23,635 nt of DNA from JAJFFW01 sp038531315. Its GTDB lineage: Bacteria > Pseudomonadota > Alphaproteobacteria > Caulobacterales > Parvularculaceae. The notes under the pieces are model-generated. The model worked only from the letters and a program-made list of their open reading frames with translations, made no database searches and had not been told where the DNA came from. Below are positions 17,307-23,362 of the stretch, piece by piece; within the stretch, counting starts at the first letter, position 1, and every line of letters begins with the position of its first letter. Made by a program: the position numbers and the translations under genes. The stretch spans positions 1 through 23,635 of the forward strand of contig JBCBBT010000052.1 in NCBI GenBank assembly GCA_038531315.1. Reading direction: 5' to 3'.

Positions 17307-17320
17307 CGCCGCGAACATCA

Positions 17321-17360
17321 AAAAAACGGCGCTGCAGGGATGCATGCAGCGCCGTTTGCT
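17321..17360 (+). terminator. Rho-independent terminator after fumC
   Basis: A perfect 11-bp stem ACGGCGCTGCA (17326-17336) pairs with TGCAGCGCCGT (17345-17355) around an 8-base loop. An A-run precedes it and a T-rich stretch (TTTGCTTGTT) follows. It ends the sspB-fumC unit. Confidence 0.85.
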
Positions 17361-17453
17361 TGTTCCCTCAACACCCATGGAGGGACGAGGGCTCCCCCGC
17401 TATTCCGCCGCGCGCTCTCTCCTTCGCTGGCGGAACCCTTTATCTGATTGCGG

Positions 17454-18188
17454 CTAGTGGGTGGCGCGCCGCCGCCGGGAGGCGAACCCGAGACCGCCGA
17501 GGCCCGCCAGCATAAGCGGCAGCGCCGCCGGCAACGGCACTTCCGATCCGAACACGTCGCCGGGGTTCACCACGGCGGCCGCATCACCGAATACCAGTGA
17601 GTCGAGCGTGTAGCTGAAACCGGAAATCGCCGCGATCGTGATCGATGTGAAGGCGGTGTCCGCTACAAAGCCGAGAAACTGTCCGGTGTCGGAATCAGGA
17701 AACACCTCGAAAATCGATGTTACGACTTCGCCGGTGCTGAGGGTCGCCGAATAGGCGCCTTCGGTGTCGGCGAACGTGTTGATGTCGATGGCGAAAGCCG
17801 TGATCGCCGCATCGAAGGTCAAGGTCACCGTTTCGGTATCCAGAAAGAAGGCGCCGATATCGGGATTGATCTGCAACGATGAAGTCGAGCCGATCCCGTT
17901 TGGAAACGTTGTGGTCAGGAAATCGGCGGTGACGATGACATCGCCCTCGGACGCATCAAACGTCACGCCGTTGAGCGACGGCAGCAATGTCCCCGCAGCG
18001 ATGTCTTCAAAATCTTCTCCGGCGATATCGCCGCCGTCGACAGCGGCGGCGAATGTCGCCCGGTCCACGCTGACGATGGCCGTCGCCTGGGCGCTTGCGG
18101 CGAAACCAAAGACAAGCGCCGCACCGCTCATAACAGCGCATGTCTTGCGCGCAGCGCCGAGGGCGCTGTTCAACAACTGCAATTCCAT
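17454..18188 (-). CDS. Secreted protein with VPLPA-CTERM sorting signal
   Basis: The 244-residue product has a signal peptide (hydrophobic AVMSGAALVFGFAASAQA, cleaved near residue 35). A low-lysine, Thr/Asp/Phe-rich beta-type domain follows (about 40-210), containing FEDIAAGTLLPSLNGVTF and LTFDAAITAFAIDINTF. The C-terminal tripartite signal is VPLPAALPLMLAGLGGLGF followed by ASRRRRATH. This motif, transmembrane segment and Arg cluster define VPLPA-CTERM proteins, a PEP-CTERM variant thought to be processed by exosortase-type enzymes and exported to the surface or matrix. I chose ATG 18188 because GGGGATG lies just upstream; a longer frame to 18248 places 20 basic residues before the signal peptide. 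The exact function of the exported domain is unknown. No exosortase gene is in the window. Confidence 0.88.
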   Translation of the reverse strand: MELQLLNSALGAARKTCAVMSGAALVFGFAASAQATAIVSVDRATFAAAVDGGDIAGEDFEDIAAGTLLPSLNGVTFDASEGDVIVTADFLTTTFPNGIGSTSSLQINPDIGAFFLDTETVTLTFDAAITAFAIDINTFADTEGAYSATLSTGEVVTSIFEVFPDSDTGQFLGFVADTAFTSITIAAISGFSYTLDSLVFGDAAAVVNPGDVFGSEVPLPAALPLMLAGLGGLGFASRRRRATH

Positions 18189-18290
18189 AAATTCATCCCC
18201 AATGTTCCGGGCCCGAACTGACGCACGACAACAAGCCGTTCTCGGCACACCGCTGGGTCCAGTCGATGCGCCCGCGGGGAAACGGGCCGA

Positions 18291-18319
18291 AATTTCCCCT
18301 TCATTGATAAAAGCGTCAA
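18291..18319 (-). promoter_or_regulatory. Possible promoter of the VPLPA-CTERM gene
   Basis: On the minus strand TTGACG (18319-18314) stands 17 bases from GAAATT (18296-18291), about 100 bases upstream of the gene start. The -35 match is good and the -10 match is poor, so this is only a candidate. Confidence 0.25.
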
Positions 18320-18359
18320 AAGTCCGGAAAACGGATCATGAAAAAATCGACAAAACGAA

Positions 18360-18388
18360 TTGACCACTTGGCCTTGAATTTGCTGAAT
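18360..18388 (+). promoter_or_regulatory. Possible promoter of the ECF sigma gene
   Basis: TTGACC (18360-18365) is separated by 17 bases from CTGAAT (18383-18388), within an AT-rich stretch that stands out from its GC-rich surroundings. It lies about 75 bases before the sigma factor start. The -10 match is only partial. Confidence 0.3.
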
Positions 18389-18418
18389 TATTCATGCGCG
18401 CCCGGGAAATCTGCGCGC

Positions 18419-18466
18419 GTGAGGGGAACGCATCGTGTGGGGAACGGATCGTGAGGGGAAACCATG
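18419..18466 (+). repeat. Three 16-base direct repeats ending at the ECF sigma start codon
   Basis: GTGAGGGGAACGCATC (18419-18434), GTGTGGGGAACGGATC (18435-18450) and GTGAGGGGAAACCATG (18451-18466) are adjacent imperfect copies. Each contains a GGGGAA ribosome-binding-like core, and only the last is placed correctly before the ATG at 18464. This supports that start and gives the gene a reiterated leader. Confidence 0.8.
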
Positions 18467-19177
18467 GCGGAGGCCGGCAAGCTACGCAACAGCGGTGACG
18501 TCGCTGTCAGCGCCGACGGTGAGAGCGACGTAATGCGCGCGCCGGACCCTGAGCACCCGCTGACGGGCGAACACGCGAGCGATCTGCAAACGCATGATTT
18601 CGCAATTAGCGATGGCGGCGCTTCCATGAAATCGCTGCTCGCAGACTGGCGCGGCGGAGACGAGAAGGCGCGCAATGCCTTGCTGGAGTTGCTGCACAAC
18701 GAATTTTCCACCATCGCTTCAATCTTGTTGCGCCGCGAGCGCCAGCACATCTCGCTCGTCACAAGCGATCTCGTGAATGAAGCCATCGTCAAACTGATGC
18801 AGGCGTCGGACGTCGATGTGGCGGACAAGGCCCACCTGCTCGCCCTGTCAGCGCGCGTGATGCGCCACGTTCTGGTCGATGCGGCGCGCGCAAAAGGCCG
18901 TCAGAAGCGAAAAGGCCTTCATATTACGCTGTCAACGCGGCTCGACGCCGACGCGCCGGTAAACCAGGACCTCCTCATGCTTGAAAGCGCGCTCTTGCGG
19001 CTGAATGCGATAGATCCGGCGCGCGCGCAAATTGTTGAGCTACGGTATTTCGGCGGGCTCACGATCGATGAGATCGCCCTGGCGCTTGATGTTGCGCCTG
19101 TGACCGTCAAACGGTCGTGGCGCGCAGCGCGCCTGTGGCTCAAAGAAGCAATGGCCAACGATCTTTCAGCACAATGA
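18464..19177 (+). CDS. ECF-type RNA polymerase sigma factor linked to a Ser/Thr kinase
   Basis: The 237-residue protein has a sigma-70 region 2 (about residues 55-145, with SDLVNEAIVKLM and ALSARVMRHVLVDAARAKGRQKR). Its region 4 helix-turn-helix (about 186-228) includes VELRYFGGLTIDEIALALDVAPVTVKRSW. This arrangement matches the ECF-like sigma factors (TIGR02999 type) usually encoded beside Ser/Thr kinases. The first 54 residues are an extra acidic, poorly ordered N-terminus, and an internal ATG begins MKSLLADWRGG at the domain edge. ATG 18464 is preferred because GAGGGGA stands 5 bases upstream. No anti-sigma gene is present. The kinase 28 bases downstream is the likely controller, by family precedent. 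Confidence 0.92.
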   Translation: MAEAGKLRNSGDVAVSADGESDVMRAPDPEHPLTGEHASDLQTHDFAISDGGASMKSLLADWRGGDEKARNALLELLHNEFSTIASILLRRERQHISLVTSDLVNEAIVKLMQASDVDVADKAHLLALSARVMRHVLVDAARAKGRQKRKGLHITLSTRLDADAPVNQDLLMLESALLRLNAIDPARAQIVELRYFGGLTIDEIALALDVAPVTVKRSWRAARLWLKEAMANDLSAQ

Positions 19178-19205
19178 TTTTCATGGTCCATGATTCTTAC
19201 GGTCA

Positions 19206-21605
19206 ATGACTTTTGAAGCGAACGATAATCGCGCGGGCGAAACCGAAAACGAAGCGCTGAAGCTCGTGGAAGATGCGCTGGACCAGCCCGCGGGCGAACG
19301 CGCCGCATTCGTCAAAGCGGCGCCGGGCTTCAGCGCTGCGGCCCGCGAACGCGCCTTGGCGATCCTTGAGGCCGATGATGCGGGCGAGAGCCTCGACAGC
19401 AGCGTGATCACGGGCGGCGGTCTTCAGTTTGCGCAAGCGCCGCCGCCTGAAACCGTCGGCGCTTACCGGATTGAACGCGAAGTGGGCCGCGGCGGCATGG
19501 GCGCGGTCTATCTCGGACGGCGGATCGCCGGCGACTTTGACCATATAGCGGCGATTAAGATCGTCAGCGCCGGCGCGCGCGGCAAAAAACTCGCCGTCCG
19601 CCTGAAGGCCGAACGCGCAACCCTCGCCCGCCTCAAACATCCGAATATCGCGCAACTCTATGACGGCGGGGAAATGGGCGACGGCGCGCCCTACTTCATT
19701 ATGGAGTATGTCGACGGCGCACCGCTCAACATTTATTTACAACAGCAAAATCCGCCATTGAACGAACGCCTACGGATTTTTTCAGACATCGCCGCCGCCG
19801 TCGCATTCGCGCATCGTAATCTCATCATTCATCGCGACCTGTCGCCAGCCAACGCCCTCGTCGCCAAGGACGGCGCCGTCAAACTGATCGATTTCGGCAT
19901 CTCCCATTCGGTTGGCGACGCCAGCGCGGAGCATGCCGACGGGCCGCGCCTGACGATGACGGAAGGATACGCCGCGCCGGAACGCGCACGGGGCGAGCCC
20001 GCCACCACCGCCGCCGACATCTATGCGCTGGGCGTTATCCTGTCCGACCTGATCGATAACATCGACGCGCCGCGGCGCCCGGACCTGGAAGCGATCGCGG
20101 CCAAGGCGCGCGCGCCGGCGCCGGACGATCGATATGCGGGCGTTGCAGCGATGCTGGCGGATCTTGACGCGTACCGCGCCGGCAAGCCGGTCAGCGCTGT
20201 CAGCGGCGGCTGGCCCTATGAGCTGTCGCGCTTTGCCGCGCGTCATAGACTGGGCGTCGCGGCGGCGGGGCTCGCGGCCTTCAGCGCCTTAGCGGCGGGC
20301 CTGGTGATGGCGGTGCTTTACGTTCAGGCAGATCAGGCGCAGCGCGAGGCGACGGCGCGCTTTGACGATGTGCGCGCGCTCGCCGGCGCGATGATTTACA
20401 ACGTCTACGGTGAAATAGAAGCCTTGCCGGGGGCGACGCGCGCACGGCGAACCGTCGCGGAAGCCGCCCAAATTTACCTCGATAAGCTCGCCGCCGATGA
20501 GCGCGCCTCCCCTGACCTGATCATTGAGACGGCGCGGGGCTTCACTGAACTTGGCCGCATCATGGCAAGCCCCTCACGCGGCTCGTTTGAGGACGCGCCG
20601 GCCGCCGACCAGCATTTCGAAAAGGCCCGCGCACTGCTTGAGCGCTTTGCCGAGGGCGATACGCAAAATGTTGCCGCGCTGCTGGCGCTTGGCGAGCTTA
20701 ATCTCGCGGTCGCCGAGATTTCAATTCAACCGCGCGACGATCTCGACAAGGCGCGCGCACAACTCGCCGCTGCAGAATACTACCTTCGCGCCGGACTGCG
20801 TATTGATCCCGACAATGATGATCTGAAGGCGGCGCTGGTTGCGGTGCGCGCCGAAGGGGCGACGCCGCTCTACCGCGACGACAAGCACGATGAAGCGCGC
20901 GCGCGGTCGCGCAGCACGATTGCGGAGGCCGAAGGCCTTCTGGAAAACCGCCCTGACGATGTGCGTCTACACCGGCTCTTGAACAAGACACGGCGCGCTC
21001 TTGCGGTCTCCCTCAACAATGATCCGGCGACCCGCGCCGAGGCGATCGAGGTTTATGCAAAGGCGGTAGAGGACCTCGAAGCGGCGCAGGCGCTTTCTGA
21101 GCGAGACGTCAACATCGCCGCCTTGCGCGCAAAATCCCATCGCGGCCTCGGATCGGCGCTTTATCTCGACCAGCGCCATAGCGAGGCGGTCGACGAATAC
21201 CAAAAAGCGATCGATATCGCGGCGGATATCGTCGCGGCGGACCCGTACGACAAAAATGCGCAACTTGATCTGGTGATCTTCAAGGGTGAAATCACTGCTC
21301 CCTTAAGTTCGCTGGAGCGTTTTGAGGAAGCGGAGAAATTGTTGCTCGAGGCGCGCGACTGGTATCAGGCGCGCTATGAGGAAGAGCCCGACAACCCAAC
21401 CCGCCAGCGCCGCGTCTGGGTCCACAGCTACTTCCTCGCCTCCCATTACCGCTTACGCGGGAATACGCAGGAAAGTTGCAAGCATATGGACGCGATGGAA
21501 GCCATGGCGCAATTGCGGCGCAAGGCCGGCACGCTTCAGGAAGTCGATGCGGCCAATTACGAAAACATCATCAAGAAAGAATACGCCGAGTGTTTCACCG
21601 GGTAA
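19206..21605 (+). CDS. Membrane-anchored Ser/Thr protein kinase with C-terminal repeat domain
   Basis: In this 799-residue protein a Hanks-type kinase domain spans about residues 85-325. The glycine loop GRGGMG is at 94-99, the ATP lysine K118 in AIKIV, the helix-C glutamate is probably E136, and HRDLSPAN is at 209-216. DFG is at 229-231 and APE at 257-259. One transmembrane helix (about 348-372, VAAAGLAAFSALAAGLVMAVLY) follows. The remaining 425 residues are helical and Ala-rich, with TPR-like segments such as ALYLDQRHSEAVDEYQKAIDIA, probably on the periplasmic side. The usual lysine of HRDLKP is serine (S213). It is probably co-transcribed with the sigma factor. No strong ribosome binding site is seen before ATG 19206. 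Confidence 0.92.
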   Translation: MTFEANDNRAGETENEALKLVEDALDQPAGERAAFVKAAPGFSAAARERALAILEADDAGESLDSSVITGGGLQFAQAPPPETVGAYRIEREVGRGGMGAVYLGRRIAGDFDHIAAIKIVSAGARGKKLAVRLKAERATLARLKHPNIAQLYDGGEMGDGAPYFIMEYVDGAPLNIYLQQQNPPLNERLRIFSDIAAAVAFAHRNLIIHRDLSPANALVAKDGAVKLIDFGISHSVGDASAEHADGPRLTMTEGYAAPERARGEPATTAADIYALGVILSDLIDNIDAPRRPDLEAIAAKARAPAPDDRYAGVAAMLADLDAYRAGKPVSAVSGGWPYELSRFAARHRLGVAAAGLAAFSALAAGLVMAVLYVQADQAQREATARFDDVRALAGAMIYNVYGEIEALPGATRARRTVAEAAQIYLDKLAADERASPDLIIETARGFTELGRIMASPSRGSFEDAPAADQHFEKARALLERFAEGDTQNVAALLALGELNLAVAEISIQPRDDLDKARAQLAAAEYYLRAGLRIDPDNDDLKAALVAVRAEGATPLYRDDKHDEARARSRSTIAEAEGLLENRPDDVRLHRLLNKTRRALAVSLNNDPATRAEAIEVYAKAVEDLEAAQALSERDVNIAALRAKSHRGLGSALYLDQRHSEAVDEYQKAIDIAADIVAADPYDKNAQLDLVIFKGEITAPLSSLERFEEAEKLLLEARDWYQARYEEEPDNPTRQRRVWVHSYFLASHYRLRGNTQESCKHMDAMEAMAQLRRKAGTLQEVDAANYENIIKKEYAECFTG

Positions 21606-21773
21606 CCCCCGGCAACGAAGCCCCGCACAAACACAGGTTGTCTGCGGGCGCGCGTAATCCCCTCAAAAGCGCGCAACGACCGTCAGGATAAGGACGACCG
21701 CCCTGCCCGCGGCGAACGCGCGCGCCCATCGCCCGCCGGACCCCGCCAGCCTTTCCTTGCAAGTGGACCGCTT

Positions 21774-21803
21774 CTTGCTGATAGTCATCTTGCTGATAGT
21801 CAT
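21774..21803. repeat. Tandem duplication of a 15-base unit
   Basis: CTTGCTGATAGTCAT occurs twice in direct succession (21774-21788 and 21789-21803) without a mismatch. It is less GC-rich than its surroundings. Confidence 0.9.
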
Positions 21804-21829
21804 CGCGACCGGGTTTTGCGACGGACGCA

Positions 21830-21848
21830 CCGGCGCGCGGCGCGCCGG
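21830..21848. repeat. Perfect 19-base GC palindrome
   Basis: CCGGCGCGC (21830-21838) and GCGCGCCGG (21840-21848) are exact reverse complements around one central G. It has no T tract on either side. It could form a hairpin or be a symmetric protein site, or arise simply from high GC content. Confidence 0.6.
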
Positions 21849-21946
21849 CGGCGTTGTCGCGGAGGCTCGACGTGAAGGGTCCGTTAACCGGGCCGCAGTG
21901 GTAACGCCCGGTGGTAGGGTTTGAACGACAGTTAGGGGTAAACAAC

Positions 21947-22165
21947 ATGGCCGACACAAAATCACCCAGCCAGATGCGTCTGGCGCTTGCGCAATTCCTG
22001 TTCGACAATGATCTCGACGTGGAAACGCTTTACGCCGCGCTCGGCGCCGATCTCGCCGAATGCGACGCTGAAGCGGTCTCCCATATGGCCGGCATCATTG
22101 ACGGCGTGACGCTCGCGACCTCGAAGATCCGCGCCCACGGCCTTGATAACTGGACGAAAAAGTAA
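21947..22165 (+). CDS. Small protein of unknown function (72 residues)
   Basis: I do not recognise this family. The product begins MADTKSPSQMRLALAQFLFD and continues with an acidic helical stretch (DNDLDVETLYAALGADLAEC). A second amphipathic region (VSHMAGIIDGVTLATSKI) follows, and the end is DNWTKK. It has no signal peptide, transmembrane helix or metal motif and one cysteine. AGGGG lies 8 bases before ATG 21947, which is why that start is preferred over an in-frame GTG at 21911. A strong terminator follows 62 bases after the stop, so it is probably a single-gene transcript. The good ribosome binding site and clean terminator argue that it is real. Confidence 0.7.
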   Translation: MADTKSPSQMRLALAQFLFDNDLDVETLYAALGADLAECDAEAVSHMAGIIDGVTLATSKIRAHGLDNWTKK

Positions 22166-22226
22166 AAACGGCGACGGCGCCGGCCGCCCGCGCGACGCGC
22201 GCGCACGGCTTCTCAGGACACAAAAT

Positions 22227-22260
22227 AGCGCGCTGCTGGATTGCGGCGCGCTTTTTTTTG
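22227..22260 (+). terminator. Rho-independent terminator after the 72-residue gene, possibly bidirectional
   Basis: AGCGCGC (22227-22233) pairs with GCGCGCT (22246-22252) around a 12-base loop, followed by eight T residues in all (22252-22259). Read on the minus strand the same stem is followed by TATTTTGTG, so it may also end the convergent regulator gene. Confidence 0.85.
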
Positions 22261-22291
22261 ACAGCGTCGGTGCGTCGCCGGCGCTAAGCCG

Positions 22292-22525
22292 TCAATCACC
22301 CTTGCGCAGGACAATCTTGCGGCTCGGCCCGTTATAGTCCGCCACACCTTCGGAGATCGCGTAACAGGCAAGCCGTACGGACTGCGGGATGACGACTTTC
22401 TCGCCGTCGCGCTCGCCTTTTTCATAATACTGGATCATGCGCCGTTTCAGACCGAGCGCGTGCGCTGCGTCCTTTTGGGACAGTTTCATGGCTTTGCGCC
22501 ACTTTTTGAAATCACTCGGCTCCAT
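22292..22525 (-). CDS. Small Cro/C1-type helix-turn-helix regulator
   Basis: The 77-residue product is nearly all one XRE-type DNA-binding domain. FKKWRKAMKLSQKDAAHAL is helices 1-2 and GLKRRMIQYYEKG is the recognition region. A short tail (VVIPQSVRLACYAISEGVADY) follows, which could help dimerisation. I chose ATG 22525 because GGGG and AAGG stand just upstream; a TTG at 22534 is in frame but less likely. It faces away from ssrA, and a perfect inverted repeat lies 57-72 bases upstream, a plausible self-operator. Its targets are unknown. There is no toxin partner or phage context. Confidence 0.85.
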   Translation of the reverse strand: MEPSDFKKWRKAMKLSQKDAAHALGLKRRMIQYYEKGERDGEKVVIPQSVRLACYAISEGVADYNGPSRKIVLRKGD

Positions 22526-22581
22526 CAACCCCAACCTTCATCGTGATTTTCAAATCCTTCAGCGCACTTAATGCATTCGTA

Positions 22582-22597
22582 TGTCAAACTTTTGACA
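22582..22597. promoter_or_regulatory. Perfect inverted repeat, candidate operator
   Basis: TGTCAAA-CT-TTTGACA is a perfect 7-base inverted repeat with a 2-base centre, in an AT-rich patch upstream of the small regulator. It also contains TTGACA on both strands, which could serve as -35 elements. A regulator bound there would block them. Confidence 0.5.
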
Positions 22598-22747
22598 ATA
22601 AGTGGTTATTCAGCAGGATTTCGCCAAGGCCCGCCATCCGCAAATCCACCGGACCCTGTCCGGCGACAAAACGGGCCTTGTCGCCGCCCCCCCCCCGGGA
22701 GTGCGGATTAAGGATGGGCTTTAAGTATAGGCATCGCGGCCGGGCTC

Positions 22748-22776
22748 TTTAAAAATTCATCTTTCAGCCTTACATT
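22748..22776 (+). promoter_or_regulatory. Possible ssrA promoter
   Basis: TTTAAA (22748-22753) and TACATT (22771-22776) are 17 bases apart in an AT-rich stretch just ahead of the tmRNA acceptor piece. Position fits, but the -35 match is weak. Confidence 0.35.
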
Positions 22777-22784
22777 CATGTCGC

Positions 22785-23120
22785 TGGCGCAAGCCGGCTA
22801 TAGCGATAAAAGGCCCGTGTAATAAGCGGATCGGACCCGGGGGCGGTACCCGGCGGCTCCACCACAGCCTTTCGGGCGGCGCTCAAACGCGCCGGAAGGT
22901 TTTGGCGGGGCCGAAATAGGATCGACGACCGTGTAAAGACGACGCTTTCGTTCGGGTCGCCTCCGTTATTTGGCGAACATAGAATAGTTGCAAATGACAA
23001 CCATTCGGAAGATTTCGCTCTCGCTGCGTAACGCAGTGCGAGTGATTTCGCATTAAAGTCCTGGCCTCTTTCCAAGGCCAGGCGGGGCCCCCCGGCGCCT
23101 GGCAACAGAAGCCGGGGACT
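22785..23120 (+). ncRNA. ssrA: tmRNA, circularly permuted two-piece form
   Basis: tmRNA rescues stalled ribosomes by acting first as alanyl-tRNA and then as mRNA for a degradation tag. As known for alphaproteobacteria, the gene is permuted: the acceptor piece comes first and the coding piece second. The acceptor piece ends CGGCTCC-A-CCA (22854-22864). The coding piece begins GGGGCCG (22907-22913). These pair as a 7-bp acceptor stem containing the G3-U70 alanine identity pair. The T arm is CCGGG/CCCGG (22837-22841 and 22849-22853) around a 7-base loop GGCGGTA. The tag frame follows at 22990-23031. A hairpin holds the UAA stop (23020-23042), and two more stems, CCTGGCC/GGCCAGG (23060-23082) and CCCCGGC/GCCGGGG (23090-23117), belong to the pseudoknot region. 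The outer ends are approximate. Confidence 0.95.
22990..23031 (+). other. tmRNA tag reading frame ANDNHSEDFALAA
   Basis: Starting at the resume codon GCA, preceded by TAGTT as is typical, the frame reads ANDNHSEDFALAA and stops at TAA in the loop of a stable hairpin. With the alanine carried by the tRNA part, the full tag is AANDNHSEDFALAA. The N-terminal AAND is the part recognised by SspB in known systems, and the C-terminal ALAA is the ClpX-recognised end. Confidence 0.95.
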
Positions 23121-23191
23121 AATTTCATCAAGTAATGTGAAGCCCATAGGCAGCCGCGTAGGGATTGGCGCAGGCGCCGTTCTTACGCAAA

Positions 23192-23221
23192 GCCCGCCTT
23201 CGCGGGCGGTTGAAGGCGGGC
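23192..23221 (+). other. Inverted repeat downstream of ssrA
   Basis: GCCCGCCTTC (23192-23201) and GAAGGCGGGC (23212-23221) are perfect 10-base complements. The left arm can instead fold on itself as GCCCGC-CTTC-GCGGGC (192-207). There is no T tract. It may be a 3' end or processing signal for the tmRNA precursor, or a leader structure for the second sspB. Confidence 0.45.
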
Positions 23222-23362
23222 CGCCGCTTCCCCTGATCGGCGAAAGCCGGTAATCAATTTTCAAGGGAATACAGCCTCAAGCCTTTCCCAACCGGCGCGA
23301 TCGGATTAAATCCAGCGGGCGGCGACTTCCGTATCACAAGCAGGAACAGGGCCCTTAGTCTC

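Larger units (their letters stand above)
21606..21946. other. Intergenic region after the kinase gene (341 bases)
   Basis: No convincing gene is seen here. Contents are a GCGCGC inverted repeat soon after the kinase stop (21648-21653 with 21669-21674, no T tract) and a 15-base tandem duplication (21774-21803). There is also a 19-base GC palindrome (21830-21848), and a hairpin CCGGGC/GCCCGG (21888-21893 with 21906-21911) in the leader of the next small gene. Minus-strand reading frames through the region look like GC-rich chance frames. Confidence 0.5.

Noticed and set aside
17403..17435. TTCCGCC/GGCGGAA inverted repeat after the VPLPA-CTERM gene
   Set aside because: It has a 19-base loop and no T tract on the minus strand, so it is not called as a terminator.
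21663..21965. Minus-strand frame containing the MTISK repeat
   Set aside because: The repeat only reflects the 15-base DNA duplication. Composition is Arg/Ala-rich with no domain, and it overlaps the start of the 72-residue gene.
22687..22696. Run of ten C residues
   Set aside because: It could be a slippage site, but it is intergenic and not clearly placed in a promoter spacer. Length may also be a sequencing error.
22543..22752. Plus-strand frame of 69 codons between the regulator and ssrA
   Set aside because: It has no ribosome binding site, runs through the candidate operator and a C10 run, and the translation resembles no protein.
22776..23264. Minus-strand reading frame of 162 codons opposite ssrA
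   Set aside because: It covers the tmRNA gene on the other strand; the acceptor stem, tag frame and hairpins explain the sequence fully.
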